Shown: positions 21,131 through 36,540, counted from the first letter of the stretch. The stretch: 64,000 nucleotides of DNA from Thysanoteuthis rhombus (GCA_963457665.1 OY735228.1:2492673-2556672); one strand, 5' to 3'. The notes: a model not told the origin generated them from the sequence alone. A program made the numbers and translations.

Positions 21131-22555
21131 TCAATGTCAAATTTCCCTATTCATTGTTACTCATGATGACATTGAAAAAGTCTTTTTTTTATTGATATGG
21201 TCCCTCATTTTATTGTATTTGTATTTTTATTGTCGCGCTAAGCAGCTTGAAACGGGTTTGTGAATCATTGGTCAAGTAGCGGAACTTCAACATTTTTTTA
21301 GATACATAAACCCCTTGTAGGCACTGTGGAACTTTTCAATGAATAAGATTTAAAAATCCAACTATTTTGCGATTCGAATTAAAGAAAAATGAAATAAAAT
21401 TGCTTAAATGAGCAAGGAAGTAACTTGATTCATAGGTTATTATAATTGAATTATTATTTGATTTCCTAGTCTGAATTCAAGAAATAACCCGGACGGAATT
21501 GCATGTATTTTGGAACGGCGTGCAACAATAGCATATATCCGTCCGTTCAAAAGTCGGTGACAGCCCTGGGGTGTTCATTGTAATCATACTTCCCATAACG
21601 ACACTTTGGTATACTAACACAGGCGTACTTTTAAAAAGAGTTCCATCATCATTATATGTCATCAGTAAGAATGAACAGTACACAATTTTTGTAAGAGGTT
21701 CCGAACGAAAAAAATCCGTCCTTTTTGAAAAGTCTTGTATATTTTGTACAGAGCATAATTAATCTTCCTCGTTGTCATATGACTATTCAACGCTTATTTT
21801 GTCATGGTTTTGTTTTGTGACATTTACAGGCACACACGGGCCCTGCCGTCCTACTTCTAATCCATCCCAATAATCCTTGCTCGCGAGGCCAAACCATTCA
21901 TACAACCCCCATCAGTGTTATTCGTCAGGGAACAATATCCTTTACATTGTGTTCAACTTATTCCATTCATTAAAATGAATACGTATCATATATGCCAGTG
22001 TCTTTCTTCAATGGAGGTTATCATGTCATACGCTCATACATGTATATGACCTTCTTTTGAATGATTGAGTTATTATTTAAAACTGTTGAACAAAAGTGTC
22101 ACGAAAACTGTCAATGTTAGTTTCCTCAGTTTTTAAGTTGGGTTGATTGATAATCAATGAATCAACCATCCAGACTGTACAAATGGAGTCAAGGCCTAAT
22201 ATTTCTAACGTATACTCCCGATTATGTCAGGGAATCATTTTGTTTTATTTTTGAAAATTCCACCACATAAAAGGTTCTTTGTGGGGGTTCAATATCTAAT
22301 CTAAACTTAGGCTAAATTGGTGTCTTATTTTGTGTCAGGCAGCATTCATGGTTGTTTTGTTTTGAAAATTCAGACTTTTTTTTAATGATCACCGTCCAAC
22401 AGAAGTCTAATCCATGCCCCACGCTAATATTTGATCGTACGTGTATGTTTATAACTTGAATACTCGGAATGGTGTTCAGGACTTTTAATGTGCAGTTTTA
22501 ATCGAGAAAGTACAGATCTGAAGACAATTACGAGCAGTTCAGATTCAGAAATGTA

Positions 22556-22677
22556 ACAGTGATCACAGAATCGTAGCCTACATTGAGGGGCCAGTTTTAG
22601 GGGTCTACCCGGGGCGTTTTGGTTCCCCAATCCACTGCTGCACATCATCATCATCATCATCATCATTATCATCATCA
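22556..22677 (+). repeat. ~100-bp module and (ATC)n run
   Basis: Best C-linked copy: one frame reads DHRIVAYIEGPVLGVYPGR followed by FGSPIHCCTSSSSS into the triplet run at 22645-22677. Compare DRIVAYIKG in the H-linked copies. Confidence 0.7.
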
Positions 22678-23170
22678 AGCAAATATTTCTTGAATTTGCC
22701 TAGTTTGTTACACTCACTAATATTTTGCCGGTCACAGTTTCGCATATAATCTTCGGGAATCAAATTTATGAGTCCTGATATCCGGCGTTTGTCAGTTATT
22801 TTTGCAGCATGACCAGCCCATTGTCATTTGAATTTTCTCTGATATATCTGGTTCCTATTTTTCTTTTCAAGATAATGTGCTTCTTTGTAATCTTCCTGTG
22901 TAATATTGAGCAGGATTCTCTCATGTTTATGTAGCATGATTCTCATTTTGTAGGCCAATCATTTGGACAGGTTCCATGATTCTTCTCCATAGGTGACTAT
23001 CGGGATGACGAATCGGTTGTATACGTTTCTTTTGAGGACTATTGGGATTTTCCTTTGCCTAGATGTGTATCAATATGTCAATTCATATCTATGACAGTAC
23101 ATGGAGTTGCTATTTGAAATATGGGTCGAATTCTGATCGATATTTTTGATCGCCAGGACTCAAAATGTCC
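22675..23170 (-). mobile_element. Decayed RTE LINE 3' remnant
   Basis: Minus-strand remnant starting at the KYWL position next to the ATC run. The GGATGACGAATCGGTTGTAT stretch at 23002 corresponds to the YNQ-containing codons. Frames are broken. Confidence 0.7.
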
Positions 23171-24049
23171 CCTTTTCATTGTTATTCATGATGACATTGA
23201 AGTAGTTTTCTTTTTATAGATATGATCCCTTGTTGAATTGTATTTATATTGTTGAAGTTTACGGCTAGAAAGAGATTTGGGAATTATACGAAGCTTTGTA
23301 AAAGTTGAACATTTTCATTCTCAGGTACATGAGCCCCCTGTAACCACCGTGGAACTCTTCAATAAATATTATTTAAATATTCAACTCTTCTGAATTGAAT
23401 AGGAGAAAATGAAATAAAATTACCTAATGCACAAGGAGGTGACTTTATCCAGAGGTTACTCCCCTTGAATTACTATTTGAATTTCCTAATATGAGGTGTG
23501 TAATGGAATTATAGGATCCATAACGTCACTTCAGTACACTAACAGAGGCAGACTTTCAAAAGGTCAGTGTATGTTATGAGGAACAATGAACAGTTGATGT
23601 TTTGTTAAAAGTTTCAATGACGATGAAATTTCACCCTTTTAAAAAATCTTGTAGATCTTGTAAAGAGTATAATTAATGTTTCTCGTTGTCATATCACCAT
23701 TCAACTTTTATTTTATCATGGTTTCGTTTAGTGACATTTATTGATAATATCTGTGTGGGGTCTCAGCGTTGTTTATTTTTCCATATTTTCATTTTATTTG
23801 ACTTCAGCACTAGTTTGGTCAATATTTGGGATAAATAAAATTTTCTGGGTCCCTGCATTTTTGTTTCTGATTCTGATGTTAAATGCCGATCCCATTACTT
23901 ATCTTTTAGCCTAGTCAGATTCTCTCTGCCGCTTATGTGTAATCAAAATGCATTATTAGCATCCTTTTGCAATACATTTTAAAGTTGGTTCTTCAAAAAG
24001 ACTTTGAAGATTTGTATTAATATGAACAGAAGTTGACAAAAGATGGTTG

Positions 24050-25231
24050 CAACCTTTTGGTAACACCCTGTATTTATTGAACAGAATAGAATTGGCGTGT
24101 TGTTGCATCGTTTTTTAAATACCCTGTATATGTTGTACAAACTATAATAAGCATTTTGTTGCAACCTTTTTGGAATATTCTATATACGTTGTACAGATTT
24201 TAAGTGAAACTTGGTTGCATCATTTTGCAAATACTCTGTAAATCTTATACACAATATATTTAACATCTGGTTGCATTCTTCTTTGCACACCGTGCATATG
24301 TTGTACGTATTATAATTGGTAATTGTTGCATCGTCTTTGAAACCCTGTGTATACAGTACAGCTTATAATTAGCACCTTATTGCAACATGATTGAAACAGC
24401 CTGTATTTGTTGCACAAAGTACAATTATCATTTTGTTGCATCTTTTGGGGGTTGCCTGAATATGTTGTAAACTTGTCACGTTTTGTTGCGTTTTTTGAGG
24501 CAAGCTGTATCTATTACACGGATTATAATTAGTATCTTGTGGCATTCGTTTCGAAATACAAAGTATATGTTGTACAGATTAGCATCCTTTTGTATTTTCC
24601 ACTAGATACCTTGTATATAATATCAAGATTATATTAAGAATCTTGATGTATCTTTTTTGAATATTCTGTACACTTTGTACGGATTAGAATCAGCACCTTA
24701 TTGCATCCATCTTGAAACACCCCGTAAATATGTACAGATTATAATTTGCATCATTGTTTTGAAACAACCTCAATATATCATACATTTTATGATATGTTTC
24801 GAAATCCATTGCATATATTGTAAATATTAAGATGAACATCTATTTACGGACTTTAGGAAATTCATTGTACATGTTGAAGGGATTAAAATTAGTATTTTGA
24901 TGCATTGCTTTTATGCCAATAATGATTAAAATTTATACCTTTCTGCCTCTTTTTTTGGAAAGCCACGTAGATCTTATCCGGGTTAAAAGTATCATCTTGT
25001 TGCATTCGGTTTGAAATACCCTGTCTATGTTGAACTGATTATCATTGTTACATACAGCTTCTTTTTTGAAACATACCGTATTTGTTGATTAGTTTATAAT
25101 TACTATCTTATGGCACTCGTTTTGAAATGGCCTGTCAATGTTGTACTGATTATTACTGCCATCTTGCAGCTTCTTTTTTGAAACATATTGTATATGTTGA
25201 ACAGTTTATAATTACCATCTTGTTGCATTTA
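24050..25231 (+). repeat. G tail with transition from 56-bp monomers to a 112-bp dimer
   Basis: Diverged 56-bp monomers up to about 25020, then alternating halves: half a has CCTGTC(T/A)ATGTTG...ATCTTGCAGCTTC, half b has TGTATATGTTGAACAG...ATCTTGTTGCATT. A complete a-b dimer lies at about 25120-25231. Half b is nearly identical to the last 56 bp of the 76-bp satellite monomer. Confidence 0.8.
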
Positions 25232-25349
25232 TATTGAAATACCCTGTCTTAGTTGAAATACACCGTATATGTTGAACAGGTTTATAATTACTATCTGGTT
25301 GCATTTATGTTGAAATACCCTGTCTAAGTTGAAATACACCGTATATGTT

Positions 25350-28300
25350 GAACGAGTTTATAATCACTATCTGGTTGCATTTATGTTGAAATACCCTGTC
25401 TAAGTTGAAATACACCGTATATGTTGAACAGGTTTATAATTACCACCTTGTTGCATTTCTGTTGAAATACCCTGTCTAAGTTGAAATACACCGTATATGT
25501 TGAACGGGTTTATAATTGCTATCTGGTTGCATTTATGTTGAATTACCCTGTCTAAGATGAAATACACCGTATATGTTGAACGGGTTTATAATTGATATCT
25601 TGTTGCATTTATGTTGAAATACCCTGTCTAAGTTGAAATACACTGTATATGTTGAACGGTTTATAATTACTATCTGGTTGCATTTATGTTGAAATACCCT
25701 GTCTAAGTTGAAATACACCGTATATGTTGAACAAGTTTATAATTACTATCTGGTTGCATTTATGTTGAAATACCCTGTCTAAGTTGAAATACACCGTATA
25801 TGTTGAACATGTTTATAATTACCACCTTGTTGCATTTCTGTTGAAATACCCTGTCTAAGTTGAAATACACCGTATATGTTGAACGGGTTTATAATTACTA
25901 TCTGGTTGCATTTATGTTGAAATACCCTGTCTAAGTTGAAATACACCGTATATGTTGAACGGGTTTATAATTACTATCTGGTTGCATTTATGTTGAAATA
26001 CCCTGTCTAAGTTGAAATACACCGTATATGTTGAACGGGTTTATAATTACTATCTGGTTGCATTTATGTTGAAATACCCTGTCTAAGTTGAAATACACCG
26101 TATATGTTGAACAGGTTTATAATTACCACCTTGTTGCATTTATGTTGAAATACCCTGTCTAAGTTAAAATACTCTGTATATGTTGAACGGGTTTATAATT
26201 ACTATCTGGTTGCATTTATGTTGAAATACCCTGTCTAAGTTAAAATACAATCTATATGTTGAACAGGTTTATAATTACTATCTGGTTGCATTTCTGTTGA
26301 ATTACCCTGTCTAAGTTAATATTCACCGTATAAGTTGAACGGGTTTATAATTATAATCTGGTTGCATTTATGTTGAAATACCCTGTCTGAGTCGAAATAC
26401 ACCGTATATGTTGAACTGGTTTATAATTACTATCTGGTTGCATTTATGTTGAAATACCCTGTCTATGTTGAAAAACACCGCATATGTTGGACGGGTTTAT
26501 GATTGATATCTTGTTGCATTTATGTTGAAATACCCCATCTAAGTTGAAATACACCGTATATGTTGAACGGGTTCATAATTGATATCTTGTTGCATTTATG
26601 TTGAAGTACCCAGTCTAAGTTGAAATACACCGTATATGTTGAACGGGTTTGTAATTACTATCTGGTTGCATTTATGTTGAAATACCCTGTCTATGTTGAA
26701 AAACACCGTATATGTTGAACGGGTTTATAATTACTATCTGGTTGCATTTATGTTGAAATACCCAGTCTAAGTTGATATACACCGTATATGTTGAACGGGT
26801 TTATAATTGATATCTTGTTGCATTTATGTTGAAATACCTCGTCTAAGTTGAAATACACCGTATTTGTTGAAAAGGTTCATAATTGATATCTTGTTGCATT
26901 TATGTTGAAGTACCCAGTCTAAGTTGAAATACACCGTATATGTTAAACGGGCTTATAATTACTATCTGGTTGCATTTATGTTGAAATACCCTGTCTAAGT
27001 TGAAATACATCGTATATGTTGAACAGGTTTATAATTACTATCCGGTTGCATTTATGTTGAAATACCCTGTCTAAGTTGAAAAACACCGTATATGTTGAAC
27101 GGGTTTATAATTACTATCTGGTTGCATTTATGTTGAAATACCCTGTCTAAGTTGAAATACACCGTATATGTTGAACAGGTTTATAATTACTATCTGGTTG
27201 CATTTATGTTGATATACCCTGTCTAAGTTGAAATACACTGTATATGTTGAACAGGTTTATAATTACTATCTGGTTGCATTTATGTTGAAATACCCTGTCT
27301 AAGTTGAAATACACCGTATATGTTGTACGGGTTTATAATTACTATCTGGTTGCATTTCTGTTGGAATACCCTGTCTATGTTGAAAAACACCGTATATGTT
27401 GAACGGGTTTATAATTGATATCTTGTTGCATTTATGTTGAAATACCCCGTCTAAGTTGAAATACACCGTATATGTTGAACGGGTTTATAATTGATATCTT
27501 GTTGCATTTATGTTGAAATACCCCGTTTAAGTTGAAATACACCGTATATGTTGAACGAGTTTATAATCACTATCTGGTTGCATTTATGTTGAAATACCCT
27601 GTCTAAGTTGAAATACACCGTATATGTTGAACAGGTTTATAATTACCACCTTGTTGCATTTCTGTTGAAATACCCTGTCTAAGTTGAAATACACCGTATA
27701 TGTTGAACGGGTTTATAATTGCTATCTGGTTGCATTTATGTTGAATTACCCTGTCTAAGATGAAATACACCGTATATGTTGAACGGGTTTATAATTGATA
27801 TCTTGTTGCATTTATGTTGAAATACCCTGTCTAAGTTGAAATACACTGTATATGTTGAACGGTTTATAATTACTATCTGGTTGCATTTATGTTGAAATAC
27901 CCTGTCTAAGTTGAAATACACCGTATATGTTGAACAAGTTTATAATTACTATCTGGTTGCATTTATGTTGAAATACCCTGTCTAAGTTGAAATACACCGT
28001 ATATGTTGAACATGTTTATAATTACCACCTTGTTGCATTTCTGTTGAAATACCCTGTCTAAGTTGAAATACACCGTATATGTTGAACGGGTTTATAATTA
28101 CTATCTGGTTGCATTTATGTTGAAATACCCTGTCTAAGTTGAAATACACCGTATATGTTGAACGGGTTTATAATTACTATCTGGTTGCATTTATGTTGAA
28201 ATACCCTGTCTAAGTTGAAATACACCGTATATGTTGAACGGGTTTATAATTACTATCTGGTTGCATTTATGTTGAAATACCCTGTCTAAGTTGAAATACA

Positions 28301-29755
28301 CCGTATATGTTGAACAGGTTTATAATTACCACCTTGTTGCATTTATGTTGAAATACCCTGTCTAAGTTAAAATACTCTGTATATGTTGAACGGGTTTATA
28401 ATTACTATCTGGTTGCATTTATGTTGAAATACCCTGTCTAAGTTAAAATACAATCTATATGTTGAACAGGTTTATAATTACTATCTGGTTGCATTTCTGT
28501 TGAATTACCCTGTCTAAGTTAATATTCACCGTATAAGTTGAACGGGTTTATAATTATAATCTGGTTGCATTTATGTTGAAATACCCTGTCTGAGTCGAAA
28601 TACACCGTATATGTTGAACTGGTTTATAATTACTATCTGGTTGCATTTATGTTGAAATACCCTGTCTATGTTGAAAAACACCGCATATGTTGGACGGGTT
28701 TATGATTGATATCTTGTTGCATTTATGTTGAAATACCCCATCTAAGTTGAAATACACCGTATATGTTGAACGGGTTCATAATTGATATCTTGTTGCATTT
28801 ATGTTGAAGTACCCAGTCTAAGTTGAAATACACCGTATATGTTGAACGGGTTTGTAATTACTATCTGGTTGCATTTATGTTGAAATACCCTGTCTATGTT
28901 GAAAAACACCGTATATGTTGAACGGGTTTATAATTACTATCTGGTTGCATTTATGTTGAAATACCCAGTCTAAGTTGATATACACCGTATATGTTGAACG
29001 GGTTTATAATTGATATCTTGTTGCATTTATGTTGAAATACCTCGTCTAAGTTGAAATACACCGTATTTGTTGAAAAGGTTCATAATTGATATCTTGTTGC
29101 ATTTATGTTGAAGTACCCAGTCTAAGTTGAAATACACCGTATATGTTAAACGGGCTTATAATTACTATCTGGTTGCATTTATGTTGAAATACCCTGTCTA
29201 AGTTGAAATACATCGTATATGTTGAACAGGTTTATAATTACTATCCGGTTGCATTTATGTTGAAATACCCTGTCTAAGTTGAAAAACACCGTATATGTTG
29301 AACGGGTTTATAATTACTATCTGGTTGCATTTATGTTGAAATACCCTGTCTAAGTTGAAATACACCGTATATGTTGAACAGGTTTATAATTACTATCTGG
29401 TTGCATTTATGTTGATATACCCTGTCTAAGTTGAAATACACTGTATATGTTGAACAGGTTTATAATTACTATCTGGTTGCATTTATGTTGAAATACCCTG
29501 TCTAAGTTGAAATACACCGTATATGTTGTACGGGTTTATAATTACTATCTGGTTGCATTTCTGTTGGAATACCCTGTCTATGTTGAAAAACACCGTATAT
29601 GTTGAACGGGTTTATAATTGATATCTTGTTGCATTTATGTTGAAATACCCCGTCTAAGTTGAAATACACCGTATATGTTGAACGGGTTTATAATTGATAT
29701 CTTGTTGCATTTATGTTGAAATACCCCGTTTAAGTTGAAATACACCGTATATGTT
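25350..29755 (+). repeat. 2203-bp higher-order repeat, two tandem copies (29 monomers each)
   Basis: Copy 1 is 25350-27552 and copy 2 is 27553-29755. Rare variants recur at exactly 2203-bp spacing, for example AACGAGTTTATAATCACTATC (25351/27554) and AAGTTAAAATACTCTG (26161/28364). The length is 29 x 76 minus 1, because one monomer in each copy lacks a G. By eye I found no difference between the copies. Confidence 0.9.
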
Positions 29756-31899
29756 GAACGGGTTTATGATTGATATCTTGTTGCATTTATGTTGAAATAC
29801 CCTGTCTAAGTTGAAATACACCGTATATGTTGAATAGGTTTATAATTACTATCTGGTTGCATTTATGTTGAAATACCCTGTCTATGTTGAAAAACACCGT
29901 ATATGTTGAACGGGTTTATAATTACTATCTGGATGCATTTATGTTGAAATACCCAGTCTAAGTTGAAATACACCGTATATGTTGAACGGGTTTATAATTG
30001 ATATCTTGTTGCATTTATGTTGAAATACCTCGTCTAAGTTGAAATACACCGTATTTGTTGAACGGGTTTATAATTACTATCTGGTTGCATTTCTGTTGAA
30101 ATACCCTGTCTAAGTTGAAATACACCGTATATGTTGAACGGGTTCATAATTACTATCTTGTTGCATTTATGTTGAAATACCTCGTCTAAGTTGAAATACA
30201 CCGTATTTGTTGAACGGGCTTATAATTACTATCTGGTTGCATTTCTGTTGAAATACCCTGTCTAAGTTGAAATACACTGTATATGTTGAACGGGTTTATA
30301 ATTACTATCTAGTTGCATTTATGTTGAAATACCCTGTCTAAGTTAAAATACACCGTATATGTTGAACGGGTTTATAATTACTATCTTGTTGCATTTATGT
30401 TGAATTACCCTGTCTAAGTTGAAATTCACCGTATATGTTGAACGGGTTTATAATTACTATCTGGTTGCATTTATGTTGAAATACCCTGTCTAAGTTGAAA
30501 AACACCGTATATGTTGAACGGGTTTATAATTGATATCTTGTTGCATTTATGTTGAAATACCCTGTCCAAGTTGAAATACACCGTATATGTTGAACGGGTT
30601 TATAATTACTATCTGGTTGCATTTATGTTGAAATACCCTGTCTAAGTTGAAATACACTGTATATGTTGAACGGGTTTATAATTACTATCTAGTTGCATTT
30701 ATGTTGAAATACCCTGTCTAAGTTGAAATACACCGTATATGTTGAACGGGTTTATAATTGATATCTTGTTGCATTTATGTTGAAATACCCTGTCCAAGTT
30801 GAAATACACCGTATATGTTGAACAGGTTTATAATTACTATCTGGTTGCATTTATGTTGAAATACCCTGTCTAAGTTGAAAAACACCGTATATGTTGAACG
30901 GGTTTATAATTACAATCTGGTTGCATTTATGTTGAAATACCCTGTCTAAGTTAAAATACACCGTATATGTTGAACTGGTTTATAATTACTATCTGGTTGC
31001 ATTTATGTTGAGATACCCTGTCTAAGTTGAAATACCCTGTATATGTTGAACAGGTTTATAATTACTATTTGGTTGCATTTATGTTGAAATACTCTGTCTA
31101 AGTTGAAATTCACCGTATATGTTGAACGGGTTTATAATTACAATCTGGTTGCATTTCTGTTGAAATACCCTGTCTATGTTGAAAAACACCTTATATGTTG
31201 AACGGGTTTATAATTACAATCTGGTTGCATTTATGTTGAAATACCCTGTCTAAGTTAAAATACACCGTATATGTTGAACGGGTTTATAATTACTATCTGG
31301 TTGCATTTATGTTGAAGTACCCTGTCTATGTTGAAAAACACCGTATATGTTGAACGGGTTTATAATTACAATCTGGTTCCATTTATGTTGAAATACCCTG
31401 TCTAAGTTAAAATACACCGTATATGTTGAACGGGTTTATAATTACTATCTGGTTGCATTTATGTTGAAATACCCCGTCTAAGTTGAAATACACCGTATAT
31501 GTTGAACAGGTTTATAATTGATATCTTGTTGCATTTCTGTTGAAATACCCTGTCCAAGTTGAAATACACCGTATATGTTGAACGGGTTTATAATTACTAT
31601 CTGGTTGCATTTATGTTGAAATACCCTGTCTAAGTTGAAATACACCGTATATGTTGAACGGGTTTATAATTACAATCTGGTTGCATTTATGTTGAAATAC
31701 CCTGTCTAAGTTAAAATACACCGTATATGTTGAACGGGTTTATAATTACTATCTGGTTGCATTTATGTTGAAGTACCCTGTCTATGTTGAAAAACACCGT
31801 ATATGTTGAACGGGTTCATAATTGATATCTTGTTGCATTTATGTTGAAATACCCCGTCTAAGTTGAAATACACTGTATATGTTGAACGGGTTTATAATT

Positions 31900-34800
31900 G
31901 ATTTCTTGTTGCATTTATGTTGAAATACCCAGTCTAAATTGAAATACACTGTATATACTGAACGGGTTTATTATTGATATCTTGTTGCATTTATGTTGAA
32001 ATACCCTATATAAGTTGAAATACACTGTATATGTTGAACAGGTTTATAATTACTATCTGGTTGCATTTATGTTGAAATACCCTGTCTAAGTTGAAATACA
32101 CCGTATATGTTGAACAGGTTTATAATTACTATCTGGTTGCATTTATGTTGAAATACCCTGTCTAAGTTGAAATACACTGTATATGTTGAACGGGTTTAAA
32201 ATTCCTATCTGGTTGCATTTATGTTGAAATACCCTGTCTATGTTGAAATACACCGTATATGTTGAACGGGTTTATAATTACTATCTGGTTGCATTTATGT
32301 TGAAATACCCTGTCTAAGTTGAAATACACCGTATATGTTGAACGGGTTTATAATTACTATCTGGATGCATTTATGTTGAAATACCCAGTCTAAGTTGATA
32401 TACACCGTATATGTTGAACGGGTTTATAATTACTATCTTGTTGCATTTATGTTAAAATACCTCGTCTAAGTTGAAATACACCGTATTTGTTGAACGGGTT
32501 TATAATTACTATCTGGTTGCATTTCTGTTGAAATACCCTGTCTAAGTTGAAATACACCGTTTATGTTGAACGGGTTTATAATTACAATCTTTTTGCATTT
32601 ATGTTGAATTACCCTGTCCAAGTTGAAATTCACCGTATATGTTGAACGGGTTTATAATTACTATCTGGTTGCATTTATGTTGAAATACCCTGTCTTAGTT
32701 GAAATACACCGTATATGTTGAACGGGTTTATAATTACTATCTTGTTGCATTTATGTTGAATTACCCTGTCTAAGTTGAAATTCACCGTATATGTTGAACG
32801 GGTTTATAATTACAATCTGGTTGCATTTATGTTAAAATACCCTGTCTGAGTTGAAATACACCGTATATGTTGAACGGGTTTATAATTACTATCTGGTTGC
32901 ATTTCTGTTGAATTACCCTGTCCAAGTTGAAATTCACCGTATATGTTGAACGGGTTTATAATTACTATCTGGTTGCATTTATGTTGAAATACCCTGTCTT
33001 AGTTGAAATACACCGTATATGTTGAACGGGTTTATAATTACTATCTTGTTGCATTTATGTTGAATTACCCTGTCTAAGTTGAAATTCACCGTATATGTTG
33101 AACGGGTTTATAATTACAATCTGGTTGCATTTATGTTAAAATACCCTGTCTGAGTTGAAATACACCGTATATGTTGAACGGGTTTATAATTACTATCTGG
33201 TTGCATTTCTGTTGAAATACCCTGTCTAAGTTAAAATACACCGTATATGTTGAACAGGTTTATAATTACTATCTGGTTGCATTTATGTTGAAATACCCTG
33301 TCTATGTTGAAATACACCGTATATGTTGAACGGGTTTATAATTACTATCTGGTTGCATTTCTGTTGAAATACCCTGTCTAAGTTGAAATACACCGTTTAT
33401 GTTGAACGGGTTTATAATTACAATCTTTTTGCATTTATGTTGAATTACCCTGTCCAAGTTGAAATACACCGTATATGTTGAACGGGTTTATAATTACTAT
33501 CTGGTTGCATTTATGTTGAAATACCCTGTCTTAGTTGAAATACACCGTATATGTTGAACGGGTTTATAATTACTATCTTGTTGCATTTATGTTGAATTAC
33601 CCTGTCTAAGTTGAAATTCACCGTATATGTTGAACGGGTTTATAATTACAATCTGGTTGCATTTATGTTAAAATACCCTGTCTAAGTTGAAATACACCGT
33701 ATATGTTGAACGGGTTTATAATTACTATCTGGTTGCATTTCTGTTGAAATACCCTGTCTAAGTTAAAATACACCGTATATGTTGAACAGGTTTATAATTA
33801 CTATCTGGTTGCATTTATGTTGAAATACCCTGTCTATGTTGAAATACACCGTATATGTTGAACGGGTTTATAATTACTATCTGGTTGCATTTATGTTGAA
33901 ATACCCTGTCTAAGTTGAAATACAACGTATATGTTGAACGGGTTTATAATTACTATCTGGTTGTATTTATGTTGAATTACCCTGTCTAAGTTGAAAAACA
34001 CCGTATATGTTGAACGGGTTTATAATTACAATCTGGTTGCATTTCTGTTGGAATACCCTGTCTATGTTGAAAAACACCTTATATGTTGAACAGGTTTATG
34101 ATTGATATCTTGTTGCATTTATGTTGAAATACCTTGTCTGAGTTAAAATACACCGTATATGTTGAACAGGTTTATAATTACTATCTGGTTGCATTTATGT
34201 TGAAGTACCCTGTCTATGTTGAAAAACACCGTATCTGTTGAACGGGTTTATAATTACTATCTGGATGCATTTATGTTTAGATACCCTGTCTATGTTGAAA
34301 TACACCATATATGTTGAACTGGTTTATAATTACTATCTGGTTGCATTTATGTTGAAATACCCAGTCTAAGTTGAAATACACCGTATATGTTGAACGGGTT
34401 TATAATTGATATCTTGTTGCATTTCTGTTGAAATACCCTGTCCAAGTTGAAATACACCGTATATGTTAAACAGGTTTATAATTACTATCTGGTTGCATTT
34501 ATGTGTCAAATACCCTGTCTATGTTGAAAAACACCGTATATGTTGAACGGGTTTATGATTGATAGCTTGTTGCATTTATGTTGAAATACCCCGTCTATGT
34601 TGAAATACACCGTATATGTAGAACGGGTTTATAATTACTATCTAGTTGCATTTATGTTGAAGTACCCTGTCTATGTTGAAAAAAAACGTATATGTTGAAC
34701 GGGTTTATAATTACTATCTGGATGCATTTATGTTGAAATACCCTGTCTATGTTGAAATACACCGTATATGTTGAACGGGTTTATAATTGATATCTTGTTG

Positions 34801-36540
34801 CATTTATGTTGAAATACCCCGTCTAAGTTGAAATACACCGTATATGTTGAACGGGTTTATAATTGATGTCTTGTTGCATTTATGTTGAAATACCCAGTCT
34901 AAATTGAAATACACTCTATATGTTGAACGGGTTTATAATTACTATCTGGTTGCATTTATGTTGAAATACACTGTCTAAGTTAAAATACACCGTATATGTT
35001 GAACAGGTTTATAATTATTATCTGGTTGCATTTATGTTGAAATACCCTGTCTATGTTGAGAAACAACGTATATGTTGAACAGGTTTATAATTGATATCTC
35101 GTTGCATTTATGTTGAAATACCTCGTCTAAGTTGGAATACACCGTATTTGTTGAACGGGTTTATAATTGATATCTGGTTGCATTTATGTTGAAATACCCT
35201 GTCTAAGTTGAAGAACACCGTATATGTTGAACGGGTTTATAATTGATATATTGTTGCATTTATGTTGAAATACCCTGTCTAAGTTGAAATACACCGTATA
35301 TGTTGAACGGGTTTATAATTACTATCTGGTTGCATTTATGTTGAAATACCCTGTCTAAGTTGAAATACACCGTATATGTTGAACGGGTTTATAATTACTA
35401 TCTGGTTGCATTTATGTTGAATTACCCTGTCTAAGTTGAAATACACCGTATATGTTGAACGGGTTTATAATTACTATCTGGTTGCATTTCCGTTGAAATA
35501 CCCTGTCTGAGTTGAAATACACCGTATATGTTGAACAGGTTTATAATTACTATCTGGTTGCATTTCTTTTGAAATACCCTGTCTAAGTTGAAATACACTG
35601 TATATGTTGAACAGGTTTATAATTACTATCTGGTTGCATTTATGTTGAAATACCCTGTCTAAGTTAAAATACACCGTATATGTTTAACGGGTTTATAATT
35701 ACTATCTGGTTGCATTTATGTTGAATTACCCTGTCTAAGTTAAAATTCACCGTATATGTTGAACGGGTTTATAATTACTATCTTGTTGCATTTATGTTGA
35801 AATACCATGTCTGAGTCGAAATATACCGTATATGTTGAACTGGTTTATAATTACTCTCTGGTTGCATTTCTGTTAAAATACCCTGTCTAAGTTGAAAAAC
35901 ACCATATATGTTGAACGGGTTTATATTTGATATCTTGTTCCATTTATGTTGAAATACCCTGTCTAAGTTGAAATACACCGTATATATTGAACGGGTTTAT
36001 AATTGATATCTTGTTGCATTTCTGTTGAAATACCCAGTCTAAATTGAAATACACTGTATATGTTGAACGGGTTTATAATTGATATCTGGTTGCATTTATG
36101 TTGAAATACACTGTCTAAGTTAAAATACACCGTATATGTTGAACAGGTTTATAATTACTATCTGGTTGCATTTATGTTGAAATACCCCGTCTAAGTTGAA
36201 ATACACCGTATATGTTGAACGGGTTTATAATTGATATCTGGTTGCATTTATGTTGAAATACCCTGTCTATGTTAAAGAACACCGTATATGTTGAACGGGT
36301 TTATAATTGATATATTGTTGCATTTATGTTGAGATACCCTGTCTAAGTTGAAATACACCATATATGTTGAACGGGTTTATAATTACTATCTGGTTGCATT
36401 TATGTTGAATTACCCTATATAAGTTGAAATACACCGTATATGTTGAACGGGTTTATAATTACTATCTGGTTGCATTTCTGTTGGAATACCCTGTCTGAGT
36501 TGAAATACACCGTATATGTTGAACGGGTTTATAATTACTA
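31900..36540 (+). repeat. Left copy of a long intra-array duplication
   Basis: Pairs with 40260-44065 at an offset of 7525 bp (35474/42999, 35778/43303) on its right part and 8361 bp (31951/40312, 32584/40945) on its left part. The difference of 836 bp is an extra block of 11 monomers within this copy (about 32584-33419 repeated at 33420). Confidence 0.85.

Larger units (their letters stand above)
20145..22050 (+). repeat. Compound unit, first half (H-module-RTE remnant-F'-Z)
   Basis: Direct repeat of 13930-15840, offset about 6.2 kb. M is missing, with the unit starting in H right at the end of the TA repeat. Apart from the LINE remnant there is no coding similarity. Confidence 0.8.
22050..25231 (+). 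repeat. Compound unit, second half (A to G) leading into the satellite
   Basis: Direct repeat of 15840-19560. A 22050-22260, B 22280-22540, C module 22556-22677, RTE remnant 22675-23170, F 23170-24050, G tail 24050-25231. From about 25080 the G monomers become an ordered 112-bp dimer, and at 25232 the 76-bp satellite starts without any junction sequence. Confidence 0.85.
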
